A DNA stretch of 64,000 bases. Source: Lachnospiraceae bacterium (GTDB lineage: Bacteria > Bacillota > Clostridia > Lachnospirales > Lachnospiraceae). Of this stretch, positions 1-8,345 are shown one piece after another. The position numbers and the translations under genes were made by a program. The notes under the pieces are model-generated. The model made no database searches. It was given only the letters and a program-made list of their open reading frames with translations, and was not told where the DNA came from. The stretch spans positions 1 through 64,000 of the forward strand of contig JAFYCS010000091.1 of the NCBI GenBank assembly GCA_017539565.1, in the 5' to 3' direction. How positions within the stretch are numbered: the stretch's first letter is position 1; every line of letters starts with the position of its first letter.

Positions 1-1146
1 TATCAGCCTGTCCTCATATTCCCTGTACATGGCCGAGCCCTGCATGGGTGTAAAAATGGATATCGTAGGGATTATATCACGCTGCGCTATCCAGTCATAC
101 AGCTTTTTAAAATCTTCCTTAGTCATCTTCTGATGGACTATGAACAGCCCCGCGCAGAAGATATCATTCTCGGATAAGATACGGATGCATTCTTCATTCT
201 CGGAAAGGGATACATGCTTGTTATATGCATCAAGCTCGTCATCATTGTTGGCCTCGAGACCCACCATTATAAGCGCCAGTCCCACTTCCGCCAGTTCCTT
301 CATCAGATCCTCGTTATGCGCGATAAAATCCGCACGCCCGTAGATCAGATACTTTTTGTGTATATCCCGTTCCTTTAGCAGCCTGATGAATTCCTTCAGG
401 TACTTCCTGTCGGTAAGGAAATTGTCATCCGTTATATGGATCGCAGGCACATCAAGCGATGCTATCTCATCCACCAGCTTCTCCACGCTCCTGCAGGCAT
501 ACCTGCCGCTGTTCCTGTTGGTACAGAAGCAGAAATTGCAGTTGCCGGGACAGCTGTAGGAATTCTTGATAAGCGCAAGGGGTCTGAAACACAGATACCT
601 GAATCTGTGTTTATTCCTGTAAAAAAAACTTCGGTCGGGAACAGGAAGATCTTCCGGACTTTCAACTACCTTGGGATTACAGATCCACTTGCCTTCTTTT
701 CTGTAACATACCCCGGGTATATCCTCTATATCCGGGGCATCACTTCTTCCTTCGATATGATCTGCCAGTTTGAGCAGGTTTTCCAGCCCGCTCAAATGGT
801 AGAGATAGTCGGCCTTTGAGCCATAATAATTCTTATAGTTTATCTCGACATTGGAACCGCCCAGTATGATCCGTATATCCGGATCATACTTCTTTATCAC
901 ATCACAGTATCTTATCATCAGATCCTGCTGGGTGATGTATCCCGTGATGCAAACGATATCGGGCTTTTCCTGTTTAAGCTTTTTCTTAAGACCAGTCAGT
1001 TCATATCTGCGGTCATAAATGACTGCCTCATGTCCGCGTGCGGTAAACACCGTATACAGATACTCCATTTCCAGCGGCTCATGTTCTACCAGAAATGTGT
1101 AACTGAAAATACCCAGTGTTTCAGGTTTTATCAACAGTATCTTCAT
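1..1146 (-). CDS. B12-binding-domain radical SAM protein (3' end outside window)
   Basis: The visible part is 382 codons and runs off the left edge without a stop. The N-terminal ~130 residues resemble a cobalamin-binding Rossmann domain (a Lys-Pro-Glu opening strand, then ITGYITQQDL and a LGGSNVEIN segment). Near residues 197-204 is the radical SAM cluster motif CPGNCNFC (CX3CX2C), followed by a TIM-barrel-like stretch with HITDDNF and a MVGLEANNDDEL segment. Families with this layout perform methylations or other radical reactions, but the substrate cannot be told from this fragment. The start is the ATG at 1146, 15 bases after the stop of the esterase gene. I see no good Shine-Dalgarno site, so translation may be coupled to the upstream gene. 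No biosynthetic partner genes lie on the visible side. The family call is firm and the function is unknown. Confidence 0.85.
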   Translation of the reverse strand, partial: MKILLIKPETLGIFSYTFLVEHEPLEMEYLYTVFTARGHEAVIYDRRYELTGLKKKLKQEKPDIVCITGYITQQDLMIRYCDVIKKYDPDIRIILGGSNVEINYKNYYGSKADYLYHLSGLENLLKLADHIEGRSDAPDIEDIPGVCYRKEGKWICNPKVVESPEDLPVPDRSFFYRNKHRFRYLCFRPLALIKNSYSCPGNCNFCFCTNRNSGRYACRSVEKLVDEIASLDVPAIHITDDNFLTDRKYLKEFIRLLKERDIHKKYLIYGRADFIAHNEDLMKELAEVGLALIMVGLEANNDDELDAYNKHVSLSENEECIRILSENDIFCAGLFIVHQKMTKEDFKKLYDWIAQRDIIPTISIFTPMQGSAMYREYEDRLI

Positions 1147-1161
1147 GTATACCGCTGTGAC

Positions 1162-2766
1162 TTAATCCTCACGACTGAACTGTGATATAAACTTCCATGC
1201 AGCTTCGTTGGTATGCTGTCTGCACTCGTGTACCTGCTCGCTTATGCTCGCGAACGCGGTACGGCATACCCCGTCCTCGCTGTCATAATAACGGATGGTA
1301 AGGGTACTGCCCCTGCTCTCATCCTTGATCTTTTCTACCCTGTCAGGTTTCATACCATAGACAGGCTCTTCCCAATTATCCTTATCTTCAAACTTTACAT
1401 TGTCGAAAGTACACTTGCACTTATTTACCTTAGCCGCGTACTGCACTCTCTCTATGCACTGCTCTCCCTGGCAGGGAAGCTCAGGCAGGTGTGATTTCTC
1501 TCCGCCCGAATAGAAGAGGGGAACGGGAACATCCATGTTGATACCGTCCTCTATGGACTTTCCGAACATATTGTTGTGTATGGGGAAGAGTGCACTGGCA
1601 GGTGCCATTCCCGCAAAAAGCTTCGGATATTCCTGGAACAGATCCCAGGTCTTGCCGCTGCCCATGGAGAAACCTGTCGCATAGATACGCTTCTCATCGA
1701 TCTTATATCTCTTCTTTATCTCTTCGATGAATTCAACAGCTTCCGTTGCGGTAATGAACTGATGATTATCAACAGCGATATAGAAGAAGTCGTTCTTATG
1801 TGCAACTTCCCACCATCCTGCAACAAAGGTAAGATACATTGATGAATCACCGCCGCCATGGAAACCTATCACCATGGGAGCAGGGCCCTTATCAAAGATA
1901 CCGTTATTGTAATATGCAAAATATCCTATCTTATGTGTGGGATCATCCTTGAAAGGACTCTTGTTATCGGGTGAAGTCTTGACCGTTACTATACCGCAGT
2001 CCTCACTCATATTAAGGGCTTCGAAATCCGGCTCGAACTCCATCTTGCCGCACCACATCTTGAACTTGCGTACGAAACTCTTAAAGTCAGCCTTATAATC
2101 TGCCTTATCTTTGATAAGCAGGTTTTCGCATCCTTCGAAAACTGCATTTATCTCGGCACTGTTGCCTACGCTTAAGATACCGATATCTTTTCTCTGCACA
2201 TCGGGCTTAACGCTTAAGCGCTCCATTGAACACATGGCGGGAGTTATCTCTCCGGGTCCCCAGAGGTATTCACCGTCTATCTTCTTTAAAAGGTTCTTTG
2301 CCACATAATCAGCGGAAGCTCCGTAGCTGTATATATCAGCCCTGAATATAGCTCCCCTTACGAAATATCCCTTAAACTCGCGTGTAAAGAAATCCGTGAT
2401 CGAAACTAAACCATCCTCATAATCCGGATTCATCTTTACTTCGGCGATAACTGCCGCGTACAGATCTTCCGTTTCTTCTGCCCAGCCGCCCTTTGCAGTG
2501 GGATAGACGAAGAGTACATTCGCATCAACTGCTGCAGCTATATCCGATAATCCGCTTTCTTTTGCAAAAGCTACAGCCTCATCCTTACTTAGCCTGTTCT
2601 CCTCAAGTACAAGAAGAAGCGGCTGGCGGAAAGTATAATTATTAGTAGGTGAATCGATATCATTCGCGGGAACATAAGTCTTTAAATAAAACTTCTCATA
2701 TTTATGCTCCCAGTACTTTCCCCCATCCGGCAGTTCGATGACAGCCGGCTTTTCCATTATTGCCAT
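1162..2766 (-). CDS. alpha/beta-hydrolase, poly(3-hydroxybutyrate)-depolymerase/feruloyl-esterase-like
   Basis: This 534-residue protein has no signal peptide or membrane helix, so it is probably cytoplasmic. The last ~270 residues look like an alpha/beta-hydrolase: an oxyanion-type GFHGGGDSS segment, then the nucleophile elbow GFSMGSG (Ser near residue 367) followed by the helix that leads to [11 protein letters not shown]. This is the pattern of the PHB depolymerase/LpqC esterase group. The ~270-residue N-terminal region has no motif I recognise. The start ATG at 2766 is supported by an AGGAGGGGG ribosome site 5 bases upstream; a second in-frame ATG three codons later is less well placed. 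It lies 23 bases behind the PAS-chemoreceptor gene and 15 bases before the radical SAM gene, so all three may be co-transcribed. The natural substrate is not evident. Confidence 0.75.
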   Translation of the reverse strand: MAIMEKPAVIELPDGGKYWEHKYEKFYLKTYVPANDIDSPTNNYTFRQPLLLVLEENRLSKDEAVAFAKESGLSDIAAAVDANVLFVYPTAKGGWAEETEDLYAAVIAEVKMNPDYEDGLVSITDFFTREFKGYFVRGAIFRADIYSYGASADYVAKNLLKKIDGEYLWGPGEITPAMCSMERLSVKPDVQRKDIGILSVGNSAEINAVFEGCENLLIKDKADYKADFKSFVRKFKMWCGKMEFEPDFEALNMSEDCGIVTVKTSPDNKSPFKDDPTHKIGYFAYYNNGIFDKGPAPMVIGFHGGGDSSMYLTFVAGWWEVAHKNDFFYIAVDNHQFITATEAVEFIEEIKKRYKIDEKRIYATGFSMGSGKTWDLFQEYPKLFAGMAPASALFPIHNNMFGKSIEDGINMDVPVPLFYSGGEKSHLPELPCQGEQCIERVQYAAKVNKCKCTFDNVKFEDKDNWEEPVYGMKPDRVEKIKDESRGSTLTIRYYDSEDGVCRTAFASISEQVHECRQHTNEAAWKFISQFSRED

Positions 2767-2789
2767 TTGTTACCCCCTCCTGATATTTA

Positions 2790-4217
2790 TTATTTTTTAT
2801 AAAGAGTAGATACCATCTCAGCTATATCGTTTGCAAAATTATGAAGTCCTTCAACTGTAGCATCTATCTTCTCCATCTCTTCGCTTTCCGTTGCAACATT
2901 CTCGCTTATCTTTGAGATCTTTTCGAGCATGTCTTTAACGGAAGCATTCATATCTCCCAGTATACGTGCTATATCATTGGTGGTTTCCTTTGTCGATGCG
3001 GAAAGACTCTGGACTTCCGTAGCAACGACCGCAAAGCCTCTGCCGGCCTCACCTGCACGTGCTGCTTCTATGCTGGCATTAAGTGAAAGCAGGTTGGTCT
3101 GATTGGCAATGCTCTGTATACTGTCAATTATCTTCATGGACTCATCTACGGATGAGCCTATCATCTTTGCAGATTCAACTATGTCTGCCTGACGCTCCGC
3201 AACATCCTTCATCTGTTTTGCGGCCACGCCCACATTGGAAGCTATATCGGTGATACCGTTACGCAAAGACTCGATATTGGGAGCCATCTCTTCTTCAAAG
3301 CGCATCTGATTCTTTTTCTGATCGCTGATATCCAGAATGGTACCGGCAGCCATAAGAGGCGTACGGCGGTCACGTGACCATACAACTGTACTGGACGCCC
3401 TTACCCAGCGATACTCCCCGTCTTTATGCTTCATACGGTACTCGGTATCGAAAACCGTCTTGCCGCTGGGATCGGAAAGCTGCTTACCCATCAGGGCAGA
3501 TGCAGCAGCCACATCATCGGGATGCATCTTGGTTATCCAGGAACTCATTACATCAGGAAAATCAACAGAATTGCTGTAGCCAAGGATCTTCTTAAACTGA
3601 TCGGAAAATACCATGGGCGAATTGGGATCATCGATAGCATATTTAGTCAGATCCATACTCCAGCTGCCTTCGAGCATCATCAAATCTACCGCACCCTGAC
3701 GTCTCTGGCTTATCTCAAGTATTTCAGCATTCTTCTTTGCTTCATCGATATCGGAGAATGTTCCTAAGAAAATCTTGGGAGATCCGTCGGAATAACGTAT
3801 TACATCTCCCGTAGCATGAAAGTATTTATATCCGTCTCTCTTTGTCAGAAGACGATAATCTATATCATATTTTGTTCTGCCGGTCTTATCATTCGCAGCA
3901 GCACCGAAAGCGCCGAATACCGCAGCTGTATCATCGGGATGGATGATCTTTCCGAGTCCGTCGATGACGTCGGGAAGTTCGGTTCTGCTGTATCCCAGCA
4001 TGTCCCTCATAACATCGGTAAAGAGCACTCTTTCCTGCTCGCCTGCTTCATTATAATAGCAGAACCACATACCCAGACGGGCACACTTATTGATCATGTT
4101 GAGCATCTTATCAAGTTCCTCAACAACGTCCTGCTTTTCCTCCAGATCTTCTTCAAGCTGTCTGATGCGCGCCTCGAGCTCTGCATTATTGCCTGCATTC
4201 TTTATCTTGCCAAACAT
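2790..4217 (-). CDS. soluble chemoreceptor with two PAS domains
   Basis: This 475-residue protein has no transmembrane segment, so it is a cytoplasmic methyl-accepting chemotaxis protein. Residues ~12-45 form a charged coiled coil. Two PAS/PAC modules follow (about 45-165 and 175-305), each with the MHPDD/IHPDD-type PAS core and a [10 protein letters not shown]- or [13 protein letters not shown]-type PAC core. The C-terminal third is a chemoreceptor signalling domain containing the highly conserved hairpin [20 protein letters not shown]. The domain is short, as in several soluble receptors. The PAS pair suggests an internal redox, small-molecule or energy signal, but no haem or flavin ligand can be assigned by eye. 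The start at 4217 has an AAGGGGG ribosome site. It follows the CheX/receiver gene, and both probably feed the same chemotaxis pathway. Confidence 0.9.
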   Translation of the reverse strand: MFGKIKNAGNNAELEARIRQLEEDLEEKQDVVEELDKMLNMINKCARLGMWFCYYNEAGEQERVLFTDVMRDMLGYSRTELPDVIDGLGKIIHPDDTAAVFGAFGAAANDKTGRTKYDIDYRLLTKRDGYKYFHATGDVIRYSDGSPKIFLGTFSDIDEAKKNAEILEISQRRQGAVDLMMLEGSWSMDLTKYAIDDPNSPMVFSDQFKKILGYSNSVDFPDVMSSWITKMHPDDVAAASALMGKQLSDPSGKTVFDTEYRMKHKDGEYRWVRASSTVVWSRDRRTPLMAAGTILDISDQKKNQMRFEEEMAPNIESLRNGITDIASNVGVAAKQMKDVAERQADIVESAKMIGSSVDESMKIIDSIQSIANQTNLLSLNASIEAARAGEAGRGFAVVATEVQSLSASTKETTNDIARILGDMNASVKDMLEKISKISENVATESEEMEKIDATVEGLHNFANDIAEMVSTLYKK

Positions 4218-4301
4218 GATCCGTACCCCCTTATAGTATTATTTGATCATCATGCCGTGTTAACGGACAGATGAAGTTTATCTTTGCCCTGTGTTAAAAT
4301 A

Positions 4302-5606
4302 TCATAAGATCTCCTTGATATTCCTTACTATCTCTTCTTCATTAAAAGGTTTGTTGATAAAACGTTTTGCACCTGTCTTCAAAGCTTTGATCAGCTTATC
4401 CTGCTGTCCTGCAGCGGTTATCATGATAACCTTTGCCTCAGGATCAAATTTCAATATCTGTTCCAGTGCTTCGAGACCGTCCATCTTCGGCATCGTGATA
4501 TCAAGTGTAACTATATCGGGCTTGAATTTCTTATATGCCTCCACGCCGTCTTCTCCGTTGGCTGCTTCTGCAACGACAGCCATATCGGCCTTCTCGAGTA
4601 TGCCTTTCATCATCAGTCTGGACATTCTGGAATCGTCCACGACAAGAACGGTATTTCCGTCACCTGTTGCAGCTTCACCTTCACCTGAAGATATAACGGC
4701 ACCTGTATTTTCCGGTGTCTCACCGGCAACAAAATCAGAGTCTACGGAGATCACTATGTTTATCTTTGCACCTTCAAGATATACGGGTACAACATAGAAA
4801 TCACCCACAGCCTTCTGTGCCTTAAAACTGAGGGGCGGCTCCATATCGATATTTACACCGTTCTTGCTGAGCTCGGTAACAAAGATACCGCTGGTAACAT
4901 TTATGAACTCACTGACGGAATCATAAGTATCTGCTTCCGTTTTTGTTTTATCATCATGTGAAAAACTGTTGCCTACTTTCAGGAAACCGCCATTATCCTC
5001 TTCCTCCGCGATGCCTATGAAGATGTTATGATCACCTGCCATCTCCTGGGTAGCGATATGTGTATAGGACAGTTCCTTAAGATGCTTTGCTTTTTCGATA
5101 TAGTAATCCGATGAAACGAACCTGACCAGATTTCTGGCCACGAGTCCCGCGATATCCATGATATAAGGCTTTGAGGAAAATACGAAAAGCGGCATAAGCT
5201 TGTCGATATCATCGGACTTAAGCGCCTCCAGTTCCTCATCCGAAAAGCCGGCGTCTTTCTTATATATCTTTAAGAATTCCTCTATATCACCGTTAGTAAG
5301 ACTTGTAAGCTGGGTGGTCAGTTCGATAAACTGCATATAAGCATTACCCTGCTTTGAAAGAAGGGTAACTATCTGCTCGGGAGTAAGCAGCCCCAGATCA
5401 ACGGCTATATCACCGAAGCGCTTATCCTGCTGCTTCTGCATCTCGTTGATCTCTTCAACCTGCTTCTCCGTAAGTATCCCATCGGATACGGCAATAGTAC
5501 CCAGCTTAACCCTTACAGTCTTTTGTTTTTCTATTATCTGTTTAAGGACGTCGGCACTTATTGCTTTCTTTTCTACAAGATATTTTCCGAACAGTTGAAT
5601 GAACAT
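4302..5606 (-). CDS. chemotaxis regulator: MshEN-like repeat, CheX-like domain, CheY-like receiver
   Basis: 434 residues in three parts. Residues ~5-95 contain two adjacent repeats of the type (K/R)(L/F)GxIAVxxGxLTxxQ...Q, resembling the MshEN/GspE N-terminal c-di-GMP-binding motif, though the two units follow each other without the usual long linker. Residues ~130-300 resemble a CheC/CheX-type domain (YDSVSEFINVTSGIF, GDFYVVPVYLEGAKI). Residues ~315-434 are a receiver: acidic pair in VVDDSR, phospho-acceptor Asp in LDITMPKMDG, conserved Thr/Ala (MITAAG) and Lys in FINKPF. It probably takes part in chemotaxis phosphate flow. c-di-GMP binding is inference. ATG 5606 is preferred over the TTG at 5612 because the GGGGG ribosome site sits 9 bases from the ATG and too close to the TTG. 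Confidence 0.8.
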   Translation of the reverse strand: MFIQLFGKYLVEKKAISADVLKQIIEKQKTVRVKLGTIAVSDGILTEKQVEEINEMQKQQDKRFGDIAVDLGLLTPEQIVTLLSKQGNAYMQFIELTTQLTSLTNGDIEEFLKIYKKDAGFSDEELEALKSDDIDKLMPLFVFSSKPYIMDIAGLVARNLVRFVSSDYYIEKAKHLKELSYTHIATQEMAGDHNIFIGIAEEEDNGGFLKVGNSFSHDDKTKTEADTYDSVSEFINVTSGIFVTELSKNGVNIDMEPPLSFKAQKAVGDFYVVPVYLEGAKINIVISVDSDFVAGETPENTGAVISSGEGEAATGDGNTVLVVDDSRMSRLMMKGILEKADMAVVAEAANGEDGVEAYKKFKPDIVTLDITMPKMDGLEALEQILKFDPEAKVIMITAAGQQDKLIKALKTGAKRFINKPFNEEEIVRNIKEIL

Positions 5607-5637
5607 ATTCAAACACCCCCAAAAAATAATGTCACAT

Positions 5638-5666
5638 ATTATATCCTACCATATTTTTGGTAAAAA
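5638..5666 (-). promoter_or_regulatory. promoter of the CheX/receiver gene with an inverted repeat in the spacer
   Basis: A perfect TATAAT (5638-5643 on the minus strand) stands 17 bases from a poor -35 (TTTTTA, 5661-5666). The spacer holds the inverted repeat TACCA-N6-TGGTA (5647-5662), which may be an operator. The weak -35 fits a promoter that needs or responds to a regulator. The leader before the ATG is about 25 bases and carries the ribosome site. Confidence 0.5.
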
Positions 5667-5703
5667 AGGAAGAAAACTTTGTTTATTCGGCATGTTTTTT
5701 TGT

Positions 5704-6900
5704 TTATTTTAACAACTCCAGGGTCTGTCTTGCTATTGCAAGCTCCTCATTTGTAGGAACTACCATAACAGTAACCTTGCTTCCGGGCTCGGTCACGATC
5801 AGCTCCTCACCGCGTACCTTGAGCTTCTCATCATCTATTATAGCTCCGAGATATCCAAGATACTTGCATACGCGCGTCTTAACTCCGTAACTGTTCTCAC
5901 CGATACCTGCGGTAAACGCTATGATATCGACGCCCTGCATAGCCATTGCATATGAGCCTATATACTTGGCAACACGATAGCTGTATGCATCCAGGGTCAT
6001 TGCTGCCAGGTCGTTTCCGTTATCGGCAGCATCGCACAGGTCACGGAAGTCACTGGACAGACCGTTTGACAGACCAAGTACGCCGCTCTTTTTGTTAAGT
6101 ATGTTGTTCATCTGTGCGGGAGTAAGGCCTTCCTTCTCGCAGATGAAATCAAAGATGGCGGGATCCATATCACCGCTCCTTGTACCCATGAACAAACCTT
6201 CAAGAGGAGTAAGGCCCATGGATGTATCGATACACTTGCCGTTCTGTACTGCCGAGATGGAAGCTCCGTTGCCCAGATGGCAGACGATGATCTTCAAGTC
6301 CTTGCGGTCCTTGCCAAGTATCTCTGCTGCACGTGCGGATACATAATCGTGGCTGGTACCGTGGAAACCGTAACGGCGGATCTTGTACTTCTCATAATAT
6401 TCGTAAGGAAGACCGTACATATATGCCTTTCTGGGCATAGTCTGATGGAAAGCGGTATCGAACACTGCCACCTGGGGAACACCGGGCATGTTCTTCTCGC
6501 ATGCATGTATACCTATTAAGTTGGCAGGATTATGAAGGGGTGCAAGACTGCTGAGCTCTTCGATATCTTTTATGACGCTCTCATTGATGATCACTGCCTT
6601 ATCGAATTTCTCACCACCATGTACAACGCGGTGACCTACCGCACCTATCTCGGAAAGTGACTTGATAACACCGTGCTCCGGATCTGTCAGCGCATCTATT
6701 ACCATCTTTACGGCAACAGAATGATCTGCCATGGGTTCTTCCTTAACTACTTTATCTTTACCGGCAGGTGAATGTGTAAGCACGCTGCCTTCAATACCTA
6801 TACGTTCTGCAAGGCCCTTTGCCAGTACCTGTTCGCTCTCGGAATCGATGAGCTGGTACTTAAGAGATGAGCTTCCGCAGTTGATGATAAGAATATTCAT
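5704..6900 (-). CDS. ackA: acetate kinase
   Basis: Acetate kinase converts acetyl phosphate and ADP to acetate and ATP, the substrate-level ATP step of acetate-forming fermentation. The 398-residue length is typical. Family signatures are present: N-terminal [13 protein letters not shown], the phosphate/nucleotide loops [11 protein letters not shown] and [22 protein letters not shown], and [11 protein letters not shown] with the catalytic-region Asp/Arg, plus [10 protein letters not shown] near the end. The start ATG at 6900 has AAGGAGG nine bases upstream. The usual partner pta is not next to it: the upstream gene is an amino-acid decarboxylase and the downstream gene a chemotaxis regulator. 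Acetyl phosphate would have to come from a phosphotransacetylase encoded elsewhere. Confidence 0.97.
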   Translation of the reverse strand: MNILIINCGSSSLKYQLIDSESEQVLAKGLAERIGIEGSVLTHSPAGKDKVVKEEPMADHSVAVKMVIDALTDPEHGVIKSLSEIGAVGHRVVHGGEKFDKAVIINESVIKDIEELSSLAPLHNPANLIGIHACEKNMPGVPQVAVFDTAFHQTMPRKAYMYGLPYEYYEKYKIRRYGFHGTSHDYVSARAAEILGKDRKDLKIIVCHLGNGASISAVQNGKCIDTSMGLTPLEGLFMGTRSGDMDPAIFDFICEKEGLTPAQMNNILNKKSGVLGLSNGLSSDFRDLCDAADNGNDLAAMTLDAYSYRVAKYIGSYAMAMQGVDIIAFTAGIGENSYGVKTRVCKYLGYLGAIIDDEKLKVRGEELIVTEPGSKVTVMVVPTNEELAIARQTLELLK

Positions 6901-6950
6901 TTTTATGTTCCTCCTTATTGTTAGACGGGCCGGAGCCCATATTGTTATAG

Positions 6951-6979
6951 ATTATAGCATATTTCAGGGACGTATTCCA
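6951..6979 (-). promoter_or_regulatory. possible ackA promoter
   Basis: TATAAT at 6951-6956 (minus strand) lies 17 bases from TGGAAT, a poor -35 inside the end of the decarboxylase gene. A short GC hairpin (GGGC/GCCC) sits in the ~50-base leader before the ackA ribosome site. The -10 is perfect and the -35 matches only half of consensus, so this is tentative. Confidence 0.35.
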
Positions 6980-8343
6980 CTTATCCCCTTTACGGTACAG
7001 CCTGAATCTGCTAATGAAAGGATCTCTTCAACTATACTGTCTGTGATCACCTCTCCCGGTACCAGGACAGGTCTGCCGGGGGGATATGCCATAACGGATA
7101 CGGCACTGATACAGCCGGCAGCAGCTGCCAGCGGCAATTCTTCAGATTCAGCTTCCCAGGCGTCACTGATAGCCATTGATGATATTGCATCCCTGACACA
7201 GCGTATGCTGAATTTATCAGCGCAAGAGGCTGCATGACCGGTATCGGCATTTGATCTGTCTCCGGTCTGCCATGAGCTGTCGATATCCCTGACAGCCTCC
7301 GTTAACACGGCATAATCCTCATCCGTATCAGACACGGTGCATATCAGCAGTACATAGCCGGGCAGTGACATCTCCGGCTCGATACCGCGTGCACGCAGTT
7401 CTTCATGCAGCCTGATACCGCTTATGCCGTCTGCCGGACAAAGCAGGATCTTACAGGGTTCCGGAGAAAATGATCCTTCTGAGGTATATGCATCGCGGAT
7501 CTTTATATTCTTAAGTCCGCCCAGATCCATACTCAGTTTCCTGCGCCGCTTTATAAATCCCTCCCAGTCATACTCAGAACATATACAGTCATCCATAGCT
7601 GCCATCAGCGGATAGGAAGGGGATGTGGTCTGATATACGGAAAGGAAAGCAGCCGTTTTATCAAAATCTGCAAGTCCTTCCCTGACATGCAGTAAAGCTG
7701 CCTGATTGGGACATGGCATGGTCTTGTGAAGACTCATCACAACATAGTCGGCTCCGGCAGCAACGGCACACTGCGGAAAATGCTCCGAAAAAGCAAAATG
7801 TGCTCCGTGAGCCGCATCGACGATCAGCTTCTTTCCGACAGAATGCAGATAAGAAGCTATCTCTTTCACATCAGATGCAATTCCTTCATAAGAGGGTGAT
7901 GTTATAAATACAGCTTCTGCCGGAGGATCGGCCTCTACCGCTTCCTTAACCGACCGCAGGCTCACACCGCAGCCTGCGCCGCATAGCGGATCGCACTCCT
8001 CAAAAATATAAGAGAGTTTTATGTCCCTGATCACCGCGGCATGGTAAGCGCTCTTATGAGATGCCCTCTGCATTATCATGTGGCCGCCTTTTTTTACGGC
8101 CGCACTTATGGCAGTCAGCACACCCACGGTACTTCCGTTTACCAGATAGAAGCAGCGATCTGATCCGTAAAATGCTGCCGCCCTGTCCAACGCATCCTTT
8201 ATCATTCCGTCCGGCGCATACAGATCATCCAGTCCGGGCAGCTCCGTCACATCTATGGGATCAAGCCTGCCCTTATGCCCCGGCATATGGAAAGATATCA
8301 TTCCTTTTTCCGCATAGCTTTCAAGCTCTTTACGCAGACTCAT
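6964..8343 (-). CDS. Orn/Lys/Arg decarboxylase-family PLP enzyme
   Basis: Fold-type-I PLP decarboxylase of the short Gram-positive type, 459 residues from ATG 8343. The opening SFHMPGHKGR motif is diagnostic of the Orn/Lys/Arg decarboxylase major domain. Also seen are YLVNGSTVG, the PLP-contacting DAAHGAHFAF, and the Schiff-base lysine in MSLHKTMPC (about residue 205). It should make a polyamine precursor or amine from a basic amino acid, but substrate choice is not readable. A TTG six bases upstream would overlap the stop of the preceding gene; the ATG at 8343 is preferred because GGGAG lies 7 bases before it. The gene starts 2 bases after the stop of the 838-residue protein, so it is probably translated from the same message, downstream of the ATP synthase operon. 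Confidence 0.88.
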   Translation of the reverse strand: MSLRKELESYAEKGMISFHMPGHKGRLDPIDVTELPGLDDLYAPDGMIKDALDRAAAFYGSDRCFYLVNGSTVGVLTAISAAVKKGGHMIMQRASHKSAYHAAVIRDIKLSYIFEECDPLCGAGCGVSLRSVKEAVEADPPAEAVFITSPSYEGIASDVKEIASYLHSVGKKLIVDAAHGAHFAFSEHFPQCAVAAGADYVVMSLHKTMPCPNQAALLHVREGLADFDKTAAFLSVYQTTSPSYPLMAAMDDCICSEYDWEGFIKRRRKLSMDLGGLKNIKIRDAYTSEGSFSPEPCKILLCPADGISGIRLHEELRARGIEPEMSLPGYVLLICTVSDTDEDYAVLTEAVRDIDSSWQTGDRSNADTGHAASCADKFSIRCVRDAISSMAISDAWEAESEELPLAAAAGCISAVSVMAYPPGRPVLVPGEVITDSIVEEILSLADSGCTVKGISGIRP

Positions 8344-8345
8344 CG

